The position numbers were made by a program, and so were the translations under genes. Under the pieces are notes generated by a model. It was not told where the DNA came from, did no database searches, and saw only the letters and a list, made by a program, of their open reading frames with translations. 64,000 nucleotides of DNA from Hippopus hippopus (taxonomy: Eukaryota > Mollusca > Bivalvia > Cardiida > Cardiidae), in assembly GCA_946811185.2 (NCBI GenBank), contig OX328097.1:29783627-29847626 (forward strand), given 5' to 3'. Below, one piece after another: positions 44,946 through 57,621 of this stretch (positions within the stretch are counted from its first letter, which is position 1; each line of letters opens with the position of its first letter).

Positions 44946-47491
44946 GGTAAGGTATTTGTATTACCTCTAGCATTTTTTCGAAAAAGGTTATTTTTTGTTA
45001 TTTAATTTTTATGGACGAAGAGTGATAGAGCAATCATATTTAAGCACATTTCCATCGGCTGACTTTCTCGAGATTTTATTTTAAATAACTTAAACATTCT
45101 TATGGCTTTTTTCCCCGTAAATTGCCACCAAAGGGGAATCATTAATTACATCCTTTGACATGAAAAGAGAGCCATTGTTTATTTACAAACGATGATTTAA
45201 TGGAAGCCAAACTCAACCTGGTGAACATACATAATTGTTGCAGATTTCAATGATATCAAGTTCTTGTGGTGCCAATATAATAGACGTATAGGATCTGGTA
45301 TGAGTTTGCATTTAGAAAAGTGTTATTAGGCCAACCTTTGGCGAACTAAGTAAGATGTTGGTCGAGGAGGTAAATAAAATTTTATCTCAAAAGCCAATTA
45401 GTGTTAGGTTCTTTATATCACGTAAGTACATCGTAAGAATTATAGTGTATGGTGTGTAAGAAACATAAAATCCACATACGCTGTGTACATGTGTATTGAA
45501 ATCTACATGAATCCTAATCGCTTTTATGACAGGTGTGCATATCACAGAAGAAAAATTGTTCCAAAGAATCTTGCATATAATGATCTTTTTTAATCTTAAG
45601 ATGATACAGTTAGCAGCTTTGTCACCATTAAGTGTTTTGACAGCTGATTTCACAGAGAAATCTGTGTCAGTAATATTTCTGAATGAGGCCTATGATGACA
45701 GAGCTTTGTCCAGATACGGGACTATTTACTTATCTAAATGTTGTGTAAGGTAACAAAATTCGAAATGGCTGAATTTCACTAAGAAAGGGATATTCGTAGC
45801 TATGTGATGGATAACTGTTCTCCAGTACCCATGTCTTACCTTAAAACTTAAGTTTTGAAAGTTTGTAGTAAGACTGTTTGGTCCCATTATATGACAAAGA
45901 CATAATGTAAGGCATATTAATAAAGTTGTCTATCATTATACATGCATTTTATTAATAGACATTATTAAAGTTTAAAGCTGCGATAGGGGAGCGGAAAACA
46001 GACAGTTAGTAGACTTTGGTTTTTCGGCGTAGCTGTATAACTCACTTTTGACCTACTTTCAGTACTAGGAGGAAATGAATGGTTACACATTTTGTGATTG
46101 GCCAAATATAGGTCAACTACGCAAAAAAGGTCACAGTAGAAATTTACCGACATTGGATAAAAGTGTTCATGACTAGAAAATCACGTAATGATCACATTTA
46201 CCTGAGTAAAGATGTACTTTTTGGCCATGCAGATGTTAAACTGTAGCTAAACATCCATAATCTAAATCATATGGATAAACTAATAGAAATGAGTATTGGC
46301 GAGTTTTCTATTTTGGTTAGTGTAAGAGATTTGGTACCCGTTTTTCCTGCGTAAAACCGAATACGAATAGGCAGGCTACCGCTCTATTGTCTTACACGAA
46401 AACGGGTTGTGGAACAACTGATTTCGTTTCTTGTCACAATGAAAAAAGATGTTATGTCTTGAATTTGGTGATTTAATTCGAAGCGTGAATAACTATGCCT
46501 ACCAAGGGGAACAATCGATGTTATTGCGTTGTTAGCGAAGAAACTGGGTTTCTACTAAATTACTCTTAATAAAAGTAGGTGGGTGGGGTCAAGCATTGAG
46601 AGGGATGATAAAACCCCGCCTTCTGATGACGACAAATAGTCGATGTTTGAAAGGTGCTTCTTTTTTGTACAAAAACATGCAAATCTACTTTGTTTTCATT
46701 TTAAAGATTTCATCGTATGGTCTAAACAGACCTTTATTTAAACATGATTCATTAATAAAAAACAGAACAAACGATATATTCCGAAACATGGCAGAATGTC
46801 GACTCTCATTTTACGTTAAACATGAGAATTAATGTATTGCTCAATAACGCTCATTACGAGAGCTTCCTCATTCTTAAATCTTATTGAAAATTCTGCTTTC
46901 AACCATATGCAAAACAATTTAGAAGAGACTACTTTCAGAACTGTTTTCATCATTTCTCTTCATATTATACTACAAGCGAATTTAAAATATTCATATCCCA
47001 GTGCCTCTTACGCCGTCTGTCTTTTTTAAAAGATATTTCTTGTTTATGTTACAATTGCGATCCTGTTATCCATCATTTCAGAAAAGATGGCGTAGCATTT
47101 AAAAAGTTTTTTATTTGGAAACACTTAAACGGTTTGGCTGCTAAACGGTAGCCCTATGTGCTTTTGTAGACAGTACAGATTGAGATCAGACTGCATAGAA
47201 GGTCTTTCCGTGGATTGTTGGTAACCATTTCCACAAGATTCATTTCTTTCTTACCGCTTTACAATACCTCGATGATGTTTATCTTGGACACCAGTTAATA
47301 ACTTGGGACGAATATAGCGCTATGGACTAGAAAAAGGAACTCAAGGAAACCATGATTAGGTGCATTGATCACCATATAACAAGCACACAAGAAAAAATAT
47401 AACTTTTTACTGGACCACGGAATGAACAACTTTTCCATATTGTAAGCATTTGCAGAAGACAATTCAAATATGGCTAAAATAATGGAAATAG
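44946..47491 (+). other. Unit D 3' flank and spacer
   Basis: 44950-45760 is paralogous to the A, B, C and E flanks. From about 45900 to 47200 I see no gene and no recognised repeat. 47215-47305 resembles the body of the SINE (GATTCATTTCTTTCTTACCGC). Confidence 0.5.
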
Positions 47492-47642
47492 CCAGAAAAT
47501 ATTGCGGGGGAAAAAAAGCAATTGCTCGTTACCAACATTTCCCACAATGTTTTCACTGGCCGTCTTCCCCAGGGTCGTTCAAGCATGAAACTGGTTGGTA
47601 GAAGGTGGGGCAGTGGATCTGTACAATACATTGGCAGATAAC

Positions 47643-47676
<34 letters not shown>

Positions 47677-48180
47677 GAGAAGAAGAAGTGTTTTGTTTTT
47701 ATGTTAAGAAAGAGTACGAAAACAAAAGTGAATAATGCTCTGTGAAAATGTGGTTTAAAGCATCTGCGAAATACATCGACCCAGGTCAGAATGCGCAGTC
47801 GGCACCGGCTGACCTGTGTCAAGACTTTTTGTTATTGGTAAATTTTCTCTATGTATGAGGAACATTACATACCTTATGATTCAGCTGTTTTTTTTCCGAC
47901 AAAAGGAATCCAAAATATGTGACGACTTGCTTTGTGTGATATTTTGCAAAGATGCACTAAACCCCCCTTTCCCTAGAGCGCCGCACAAGACTTGGTTTTA
48001 CAAGTAACTCCTCCCAACTTTGCTATAAGACTTGGGCCAAGTCTTATAGCAAAGTTGGGGGGAGTTACATGTAAAACTGTCGATAAGTATCGATGCTCTA
48101 GAAAATCGCTGATTCCAAATTTGTGTACAAGCAAAAAATGATTACGGAAAACGATGACCAAAGTAGCTTGAAGACGAATT
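47492..48180 (+). other. Duplicated block shared with the E 3' flank
   Basis: This matches about 59219-59890 in order: a foldback, the GTTCAAGCATGAA segment, a GA microsatellite (47648-47673), a GAGCCATGCTCTG-type MITE (about 47732-47990), and the GATTACGGAAAACG segment. It confirms that D and E are whole-unit duplicates including the distal flank. Confidence 0.6.
48003..48067. repeat. Near-perfect inverted repeat
   Basis: Arms of about 31 bases, GTAACTCC...AAGACTTGG and CCAAGTCTT...GGAGTTAC, meet almost without a loop. One arm is also found, unpaired, at 59755-59775. Confidence 0.85.
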
Positions 48181-49761
48181 AAAGGTTGGAATTGTTATCT
48201 ATATATATATAATTCCTTACCAAACGACAAAATTTCAGACTTGTTAAAACTGAAACCGACTCATCAAATTTGACCGAAATGATCGGACTTTGCTTTGAAA
48301 GGATAAAAAACATTGTGAAAAAAGGAGAAAATGCTGGTTACCAACATTTTTTTTCTTTTCCTACAATGTTTTCAAAAGTTTTGTTATGATCGTTAAACTA
48401 TAGGTTATCTGGTAAAGGGTCAAATTGTGTAAAGGTGACCACAATAAGGAATGAATAAGAAATCAATGGCGCCTGGATCCAGACTGGTAGCTGTTGTCAA
48501 TATAGCAAATTTCAATATTTTGTTGTCTGATACATACTAGTTAAAATCGTGAAAAACTATCGATTTGTCAGAGTGATATCGAATTCCGTACACAATTCAA
48601 TGTTTCACAGTCAGCAGGTTGCATAAGATAAAGTTGAAAGAGAAATGTGAAGTACATGTAACAACTTTCGGTCTATCAAGTCTTCACCAGACGAAAAAAT
48701 TGAACTTATGTCCAAATTAAGAGTATTTGCGGACACCAAAATAAACGTGACCTGAAAACTTAACCTTCAAATGGGACAAAAACCATCGTGGGAAAAGGAG
48801 AAAACGGTGCTTCTGCTTTTCCCACAATGTTTTTCAAAATTCTTATTTAGGGTCGTTCAAACTCGGCATTGTATAGTGAAAGATTACCAATTGTTAAAGA
48901 TAACCAACTTTTCCTGCTTAAATCATGAAGATAAATATGCAACAAATGTTACTATATTATATATTTAAAATGGGATATTTATTTTTCATTTCAACATCGT
49001 TGCTTGTAGTGGATAAGCTGTCTGGAAATACTGTGACAAGAAATACGTAAGTGCGATATTCTATGTACATGTAGTTTAATACTATCGATACTATTACCAC
49101 AATAACTTCAACAACATGTTCTGCTGTTATTACTACTACAAATTATACATCTACAACTCCGACTGGTTATAGTACTGTGCTACTTCTACAACTTCTACCT
49201 TCTATTATTTTAGTTCGACAACAACAACAGTTACTTCATTTGCTCCTACTACTACAGGGTGACCAAAAAAAAAAAAAAAAAAATATCACCAATAAAATCG
49301 TCAATAAAATTCACCATCCTTTCTGCAATCCAACCATATTTGGTACAAATGAACTTCAGTCTATGTCTGATTTGTCTACCAAGTTTCAGCCATGAATGTC
49401 CTACAGTCTTTGTTTTATCTCCATCCCATGATATGCTCCAAATGTGCACCTTATACCTCTTATACCACTACTACCACCTCTACTTCAACTAATCCCTCTG
49501 GTCTTAGTACTATCACATATCTACTACTACTTTTACTGCTACTACAACTACTTTGCTGCTACTTACTAATATCATTTTTTCTTTAACTATTTTCATTCCT
49601 CCTACGACTATTACTAGCTTCACCACCACTATCATTAATATAAGTAGTAACATAAAGTAACAGTAATATGTTGTCCTGGCAACGGCAGGACAAAATATTC
49701 TGGAACGAAACGTGATACATGCTGATTGCTTGAAATCTTTCATTTTTCATTCACAATTCAG
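48181..49761 (+). other. Spacer upstream of unit E
   Basis: It contains two 67-bp-type foldbacks (48308-48373, 48782-48835), an A-run near 49266, and a long ACT/ACC/CTA trinucleotide-rich stretch (about 49080-49650) that produces Thr/Ser- or Leu-rich ORFs in several frames. None looks like a gene. The last 100 bases should hold the unit E promoter. Confidence 0.5.
49670..49683. promoter_or_regulatory. X-box-like palindrome upstream of unit E
   Basis: GTTGTCCTGGCAAC fits the RFX-factor X-box pattern (GTTRCC-n-RGYAAC) with few mismatches and lies about 80 bases before the ATG. It also resembles a stretch of exon 1 itself (49783-49796), so it may be a small duplication of coding sequence rather than a binding site. 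Confidence 0.3.
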
Positions 49762-52700
49762 ATGAAAATGGCATCGAAGAATGTTGTCCTGGTAACGGGC
49801 GGAGCGGGCTTTCTTGGACAACACGTGGTACAATTACTGCAGACGACAGCTGACCACGTGACAGAAATTCGCGTTCTGGACGTCGTTCCCTACAAGAACA
49901 AGTTGGGTAAGATTATATCTCTCTTTACCCAAAGCTAACAGAAAACACTAGCACTAGCAGAGCCGCACCCACCATTCATTCAGATACCAAATTCATTACA
50001 AAGGTGTCATCAAGGAACGCAGCCCTTGTATTGTATTTCTAACTATATCACGGTCAAGGGCAACTTTGAAAGCTATTGCGGACGGTGAAGATGATTTTTA
50101 ATCATTTTCAACTTCGGTAAAAATATCATTTTAAACCTCGAAAAGGTCGAATTTATTGAGTTAACAGCAAAACCGTCAAAGACATCAAACATTTTGTTTA
50201 GCTAATCAGAAATTGCGTCACATTCAGAAAGTTGAATAAGACTAAGTATGCAACGTTTATCAAAATGGTTGATGTTTACATACGGGCCTAGGATGTAATT
50301 TATACACGAAGACCAATATACAGTATTTCCCCCTTTACGCTTCTAACCTATCATTTTTGTGCTGGCTAATCAAGACATCATTATCCTCGTTTTCACAGAG
50401 GTTTATCCTATCAGTAAATAATTTTCAGCAGTTGACATGTTCAGATTGATGCATGCCTTCAGTGCATATCGCTTTGCTAAGCAATATGCAAAAGGACCAG
50501 TGCGTCATATGTGGAAGAAGCTTTTGCAAACAGCATAGAGCAAGATCAGACTGCACAGAACTTGTAGTTTTATCTCAGATCTATACCGTCCGCTTTTATG
50601 GTCAAGCCTACAGATAGAATTCTCTCTTGTTTTCGAGGTATCTAACTTTTTTTTTCCATCGGTTAAAAAAAAAAAAACCTTTATCTATTTGGCGCTGAAA
50701 GGGTCAAAGAGAAAAAAAAAATTGCCAAAGGCCTCCAGAAAACAGACGGATCCATATGTCTCGTTTGATATAAACGTTTCTTTGTAATGCTTTTACTTCC
50801 TAGTCGTTACTAAAGACGCCTTGGTTGTTCCACTTTCATGCAAACTAACATCAACTACTGGTCTTTGTTAAATTCGCGAATTACTTTTATTTTCATACAT
50901 ATCTTGCCTATTTTAGTCTATCTATAATACCTTTTTATCTCAAACCCAATGATTCTCCTCGGCACCATCAGAATCCTTTAGCAAATAATTTGAACCCGGG
51001 TCAGACTCCAGTAGAATAGCAGTGATTGATTTATATCTACAGGGTTTGCAATTGTCTATTTCAACAAGCATAAATAGATTATCTTCTTACCTTACGACAA
51101 GACAAAGTCTTTTATGTGGCCAAATTGAAATCATCTGTACACGAAACATTAAACGTTTTTTATTATTGGGTTAACTTTAAAAGGTTAGAAAAAAAGGTAA
51201 GAAAAGGACAAAATGCTGATTTTTTTTCCTTTCTCCCTAAGTGTTTTCAAAAGCCCTCTTTCTCAAGATCGTTAAACAATCTAAAGAATGAAGTTTCTGA
51301 TTGTTTTCTTGATTATTTGTACCTATAGGTAATTCGATGTTAGATCTTTATGTCATTTCTTTGTAGATTCTGTCGAGATTTCGCTGTATTGATTCATGAT
51401 AGAATAAAGGAACTTATCGATATTGTTGAAAGGATAGTTTGTTTGTCCGGTGTTTAACACCGTATTTAAAGTTATTTTATTTATATCACGGCGACCAGTG
51501 CACCTATACATCCTTTCCTAGAATTTCATATAACAGTGCTCCGCAAAATATTCTTCCGAAACCACTGGCTGCTGTCCCATATAAACATCGTCGAAACTAG
51601 TTCAGAAGTGAGAGAGGAAATAATCCTGTCATAATGACTATCATCAACTCTCGGAAAGATGTTGGCCGAGCTTGGAGTTCGAACCATCCATCCTCCTAGA
51701 GTCAAGCCCTGTTCAAAACCGAATGAGCTCCTGAACTTGGCCATCATAATCAATAGTTTTCCAACCAATCCTGTGTTTTAACGACTTAACAAGCTAAAAG
51801 AAGAAGACTTTTGAAAACAATGTGGGAAAAGGAAAATATGCTAGTAACTAGTATGTTCTCCTTTTCCCACAGTGTTTTCTACCCTTCAAAGAACAAATTT
51901 CAAGTTTTGACTCACAATACTTTGTCGTCTTTAGATCCTTTGAATTTGGACAAGTCTTAAATTTTTCGTTTGGAAATGGGTTAAAGTGCGATTTCAGATG
52001 TAGATCACAGTGTTATCGTTTAATTACTTAGTTAAGTGTTATCTATCGAATACATGTATTTGTTCAGATGTCTAGACGAGTTGAACTATGAAACAATCAC
52101 ATGAACTGCTGTACTTTTCCTGTTGATGAAAATTTTGGTATACTGACGAGATAAAGAAATACCTCGTCGAAAGTTGGTTACAGAGTTTAAGGGGATATTA
52201 AACTAAGTTCCTTTTTGCAAGTTTGTTGGAAAATATTAACAAAGACTGCGAATTTTCATTTGCGCGCAAACTTGGCTTTACAAAGAGAACATAGATGAAA
52301 ATTACACGTAGAAAATATAGGGACTTACAGTTTTTCGTATCTTTACTGTAAAATATCCTATTCCGTTCGTAAGAGAATTTATATAAGCGTTATTGAGTTA
52401 CAAGGCGTAAATACATTCTAAACACATAGTACTATCATTTGGTTTAACAGAAAGTGTTGGTAGAGACGCCATCTCTAGTTTTGAAGGCCATTGGTTCAAG
52501 TTTCACTAAAGGCATTTTTTTTTTTCAGCATTTGTACCTGATTAATATGTGCTTGTGTAGCTCTGTTTCAACCTGTCGTTTCATAATGTGAACTTTACAC
52601 TGGTACAATTTTTAGTGTTAGTCGACACACGACCCTATTTTTACAGAGTTTATGCCATTATCCAGGCTCTGGTAATACCAGGATTAAGCTCCAAAAAGAT

Positions 52701-55700
52701 AGTTCGAGGCTTGGACATGCTTCAATAATGACGAAGGCAGGAACAAGTCGTTATACGTTTTACCGTTTACTGTTCGATTAAGATGCTTCTAATTCGATTT
52801 GTCAGATTCAAAGTCTTTTTTTTTTTCGTCAGACTATTTGAACATGCACTGGTATGTAACGTCAGTATGGCAGAGTAATTATATTTAGTAACAATATCTT
52901 TGTTATGAAACTGTTAAAGCTGAATTCTTTTAAGTTTAGCAATAACGTTAGAAAACAATTCCTCCTTGTTGATCTACATAAAATCGACATTGCAAACCGC
53001 GATTTTCTACCACAGCCTCTTGTGCGGTCTGATGTCGTGTTGTAGTCAACGTCTTATTTAGACAAAGAATAATCTAAGTCAACCTTGGCTATATGTATGT
53101 TGTGTCTAGTGAAGAGTCGTATTATAACATTGGGCACGGCGTATTTGTTTCTTCAGGCGATAGTCCAAACGACACGGTTTTAACGATGTAGTGAGGCGCG
53201 ACTGTTACAACAGAGAAGTGACAGTCTGTGTAGTCTGTAATTATAGGTGAAAGTCCCAACTGGTTGTATGTCAATGTTATCTCAATTCAACGAATTGCAT
53301 ACGATTCTAGATAAATTAAGTCCTGTTATTGCCCCTGCGTTCTAGCAGCGTCAAGGCTTGGTGTTCTGACATGAAAATGCGCAAACTCACTTTGCGACTC
53401 TGGAACTTTGTACAAGCCAGCAACACAAAGATCATCTTGCCGTTGTCAGTGTTGAGCATAATACGATCACACTTTACGTAACTAAGATTAGCTCAGGCTT
53501 CAGACCTAAGTTAAAGTATTAACGACAGCTGCAGTCTGTAAACGTCCACGGACTGAGAAGGGCCTTTCTCCACATGGAAAGAGTCAAATACGAGTAGAAC
53601 CTGCTACGTAACTTACTTTCGGGTCCATGTCATGGTGTCTTAGTTGTGAGGCTGCAAGTAGAGGTGGGTACATGGATAAGCTGTAGATTGTATTAGTATG
53701 GTTGCTGTGAGAATTCTATTGACAATAAAATGTGTCAAAATAGATCGTAAACGAACAGTTTTGCAAATTAAACAACACTTTATTCAAGTTCAAAATAGGG
53801 TGATCTGGCCAGCATGCTTTCACTTCCAATATCACATATGTTGCATACAACATGAACCGTGAGAGAGTAGTCACTATAAACGACTTGAGTAACCATTTTG
53901 AGTTATAGCTAGGCGTAATATCTAGGCTACTAGATAACATGCCTAATTATGTTTCCTTTCGAGTGCGACTGTACTCACACGTTCAACAATCCGCCCCACT
54001 AGAATTAGCGATATCAATGATTACAATAATTATGACGTTTGTTTTCAACTCTAGAGATGTTTCAAGGTTGAGTTCAAAGTCAAACTGTCACACCGCAATC
54101 TATATTAGATTATTTGATAGGAGGTTTGAAGTTAAATCATACCCAATACGTACTTTAACCAGACATATACGAATTATACAATACTATATATCAAGAGATA
54201 AAACAGTTTCTGCCATCGTTCCAGGTCACGAGGAGAGGTTGTCAGTGAAGTCATTTACCGGAAATGTGAGCGACTACAACACTGTACTGGAGGCGTGTAG
54301 AGAAGTCGACAGCGTAATGCATATTGCCAGTATTGTAGATGTCAGGCTCTTTCCAAATGAAAAACTTAGCCATAATGTTAATATCAAGGGTTCGTAAAAA
54401 TATTGTCATAGAATGCCTAGGTCAAGTGTTGGTGTTTATCGACACTGCAGATCCAGATCATTTTGCACAATCCAAGAGATAAGACGGGAAACGTATCAGA
54501 TTGTCATAGCATTCCTATCCATCCCTACCCCTCAATCCATGAAAAGAGTAACTAATTGCTAAGTTTTTTTCTCATCACTGCTTGAACTATGTGGCTTATT
54601 AATTCGTGTCGCTTCTAGCTATGTTCTTTTCCTTCGTATGATATAAAGGAACTTTTGTAATAGTGCTTTTCGTTACATACCTTAATTTTTTTCTGTCTGT
54701 CAAACAAGGAATAATTTTGTACAGGTTTAGACCTACTTTTCCTTTAGGTTCGAATAAGATGCGACGGATTGTTTCATGCCTAATTTTTTTTTATCATCAA
54801 AATGGACAAAGAGGGGTCTAACATAATTATCGTTTCAGATCTGGTTAGTTTTTCTTTTCCAGTTGTGAATGACGGATATTGTTAATATTTCAGTGCCCAG
54901 GTTGTAGAGATTGTAGCAGATTTTGGGGAGAAATTAGATCGAAAATCTAATGTCGTCTTTATAATGGAATTACAACGTATGTAGTTTCTTCTGTTAAATG
55001 CTTTATATATTTTTCTTGCGTAAGGTTTAAACTAGTTATGACACGATTTATCAAGCACAGGAGGAATGATCGATCATTTCGTATTTATATATCATATTTA
55101 TTACTGTAGGTACAGAAACAGTGATTCGTGCTTGCAAGGAGGCTGGCGTGAAACGGCTGATCTATTGCAGCACTATGGACGTTGTCATTGGTAGGGAGAA
55201 TATTTATGACGGAAATGAGGAGAACACCAGACTCATGGAAGACCATGAGAACTTATTTCCGGTATATGGCCCCACCAAAGTAGCAGCAGAAAAACTGGCT
55301 TTAAATGCAAACAGTATGTTATTATGTATATACTTGTGAGAGAGGTCGAGGGCGTTTCAGGCTGAGCTTAGTAAATTCTTGTCTGTCTCGTCTGAGGCTA
55401 GAATGCCTTCGGAATAAGTGGTAGATCTTAGATCACTTACATGTATTTGTCCAAATTTCATGTCGCAAAATGATTTTTTTAAAAACTTACCTCAAAAACA
55501 ACATACAGTCTTGATTAGACATAAGACATGGAATCTAGGAGTTTATCGCCAACTTTTGGTTTCGCCTGGGTCTGGTCTGCAACTTTGGTTCACGGAAAGA
55601 CTTGCTATTGTTTGGCGCACCTCGGGTATAGCCATAATTTTTAGGTAACAAAGCTGCCCACTTTTTTAAAACTGGTCTTGAGGAATTTTACCAATTGATA

Positions 55701-57621
55701 GCTTTATGCTTTGCTTTGCTTGTCTTTTGAATCTATTTCCGCCTTTAACTCTATGAATCGTTTTCGACTGCTCATCTTGTAAAAGAGGCGGTGCCAGAGA
55801 TTACAAAGCGTATGACAATGGCTTTACGACGTATATCACAAATTGTTCTAACAGACAGATTTTTTTAAAACTTTGCACATACAAAGCCCATCATGTCTCT
55901 AGGAGATTACGTTAAAAAAAAGTTATGGGTAACGGTGCTTGTTTCTGAGAAATTTGCCTTTGTAAAAAGGTATATACAGTTCAGAAATTCAGCTTATATT
56001 GGAATTAACCCACTTTTCTTTAATAGTAAGTTAAACAGGAAAATTGCCAGAAGAATATACAAATATATCTCATTTAAACGAAAATCCATATAGTTTTGCA
56101 CAAAAATATATAAAAGCCTGGTTTTGAGCAAGGTAAATGTACAAATTTGCATATTTTATAAAGACCATTGAGTTAAAAAGGGAGATATTTCGACCGAAAT
56201 AAGCGTTAATATTTAATTAATACATACTTTCTAACAGACAGGTTTTTCATGAAATTTCCAGACTCATAGTATTTATAATTCTTAACAACAAGAAAAAATA
56301 AAAAAGGCACCTATTCGTGCTTATTTCGTCAGAAAACAGGGATGAAGGAATTGTGGAATTTAATTTTTTCAAGGAAAAAAATAGGATAAAAGCTCTGCAG
56401 ACATAGTGGGAAAAGGATAAATTGCTCATTAGGAGCGATTTCTCCTTTTTTCCACAACAACAATACTTCCACAGCTTTAATTTTTCTGCTTATGCTTGCT
56501 TGTTTGTTGTGTAACATCTTGTCAACAGTATTTTAATTATTTCACGATATCAGTTCACAGATCCATTCTTTTTTTCTCTTTACTAATACTACCAGAAGAA
56601 AGTGCTACTTGTTTCAGTGCACCAATAGTATTACCATATGTGCAAAAAATACATAGCTGCACTTTTGATTCATTATCCATGACAAAAACACATGCGCAGT
56701 AGGATACGCACAAACATTTGTGATAAACGTCGTTAAGAGCATCGAAAATTCATTATTAATTCTAATTATAGAATATTTGTCACAATTTATTCTCAACCCA
56801 TAAGAGCACATTCTTTTTAAAGCATATCAAATCTAAAACAGACCAAATCACAAGAGGTTTAGGAAAGGGTCCTTTTCGAGCAGTATGGAAAAATAATAAT
56901 TGTGTAAAAATGAGCCTTGGCTTGTGTTCAAAATGTCCAGTTGCAGGGCTACAAAACATAGTTTCTGCACTTTCATTGGTTCATCTTGGTCTTATTTACA
57001 CATGATAATTCTAATATGTTTTATAAATTCAAAACAGGTTCAGCACTCCGAACTCTTGCTCTCAGGCCTGCTGTGTTGTATGGAGAGCTTGACCAGAGGT
57101 ATTTTTCGCCCACGGTTAAATTAGTCCGGACACTGGGACGCTACATTCGGATTGATTCCTCGGCAGGCGTCGTCCTACACGCTTATGTAGGTAACGTGGC
57201 CTGGTCATTCATTTGTGCCGACAAAACGCTGATGAAGGAAGACGAAAGCGCAAGGAAAGCCTCTGGAAAAGCCTATTTCATCGCTGATGATACACCCAGG
57301 AAACACATGTTTGATTTTGTAGACTCGTTCATGATAGATGCTGGGGCGAAGCCTTTTCCCTTTACTCTACCTCTCTGGTTCTTCATTTATATGATACATA
57401 TTTTAGTTTTCATACTGTTGCCACTTAGACGTGTTCTCAATGTGAACTTTAGTCAAGGATTAAGTGGATTCTTGTTTCTTAAAACCATACACATATTCAG
57501 CCATAGTAAAGCTACAAAAATGTTGAACTATCGACCACTCTTTACGGCCGCACAAGCTAAAACAAGGACTGTTGAATATCTGAAACAGGCACTTCAAAGG
57601 CCACGTTTGAAAGCATGTTAA
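49762..57621 (+). CDS. HSD3B-like: SDR unit E: complete HSD3B-like 3-beta-hydroxysteroid dehydrogenase
   Basis: Four exons (49762-49906, 54225-54389, 55110-55313, 57038-57621) with GT-AG introns and matching phases give 365 residues, the usual size for this family (about 370). Residues 13-19 are GGAGFLG, the glycine motif of the NAD-binding Rossmann fold, followed by RVLD; VMHIAS is near 79-84; YCST supplies the catalytic Ser/Thr (124-125); YGPTK is the catalytic Y156-x3-K160; then LRPAVLYGE (180-188), YVGNVAW (221-227), DDTPRKH (255-261), a membrane segment at about 281-300, and the family's C-terminal KATKMLNYRPLF block. Known members oxidise 3-beta-hydroxysteroids or isomerise delta-5 steroids, or act on sterol or bile-acid intermediates; the substrate cannot be told here. 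Start: ATG 49762 (MKMASKN), or ATG 49768. It is the only complete copy in the window. Confidence 0.88.
51541..51747 (-). mobile_element. tRNA-derived SINE candidate, unit E intron 1
   Basis: The minus strand carries GGTTCGAACTCCAAGC (B box) and a GAGCTCATTCGGTT-like decayed A box, with the AGCAGCCAGTGGTTTCGG body. Confidence 0.5.
51813..51879. mobile_element. 67-bp foldback, unit E intron 1
   Basis: GAAAACAATGTGGGAAAAGG pairs with CCTTTTCCCACAGTGTTTTC; the centre is TAACTAGTA. Confidence 0.75.
55314..57037 (+). other. Unit E intron 3
   Basis: 1.7 kb. The A/B/C/D MITEs next to exon 3 and before exon 4 are both missing here, as is the 800-bp foldback. The middle is taken up by the 906-bp Harbinger-like element. 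The remaining sequence is paralogous to intron 3 of the other units. Confidence 0.6.
55827..56732 (+). mobile_element. PIF/Harbinger-like non-autonomous element, unit E
   Basis: 906 bp with inverted ends CGACGTWTATCACAAAT (17 bases, one mismatch) flanked by TTA on both sides. The empty site is seen in C (GGTTTAAGAGC near 33405), so TTA is a 3-bp target duplication, as is usual for PIF/Harbinger elements. There is no transposase ORF. It contains a 67-bp-type foldback near 56405-56457. Confidence 0.7.

Larger units (their letters stand above)
49907..54224 (+). other. Unit E intron 1
   Basis: 4.3 kb. It contains two 67-bp-type foldbacks (51187-51250, 51813-51879) and a SINE (51541-51747), in the order seen in the 3' flanks of A-C. 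From 52.1 kb on there is paralogy to the spacers before exon 2 of B-D, with unique stretches in between (about 52.4-53.7 kb). No gene is visible. Confidence 0.55.

Noticed and set aside
49177..49586. Leu- and Thr/Ser-rich ORFs just upstream of unit E
   Set aside because: They come from a degenerate ACT/CTA trinucleotide tract and are open in several frames at once.
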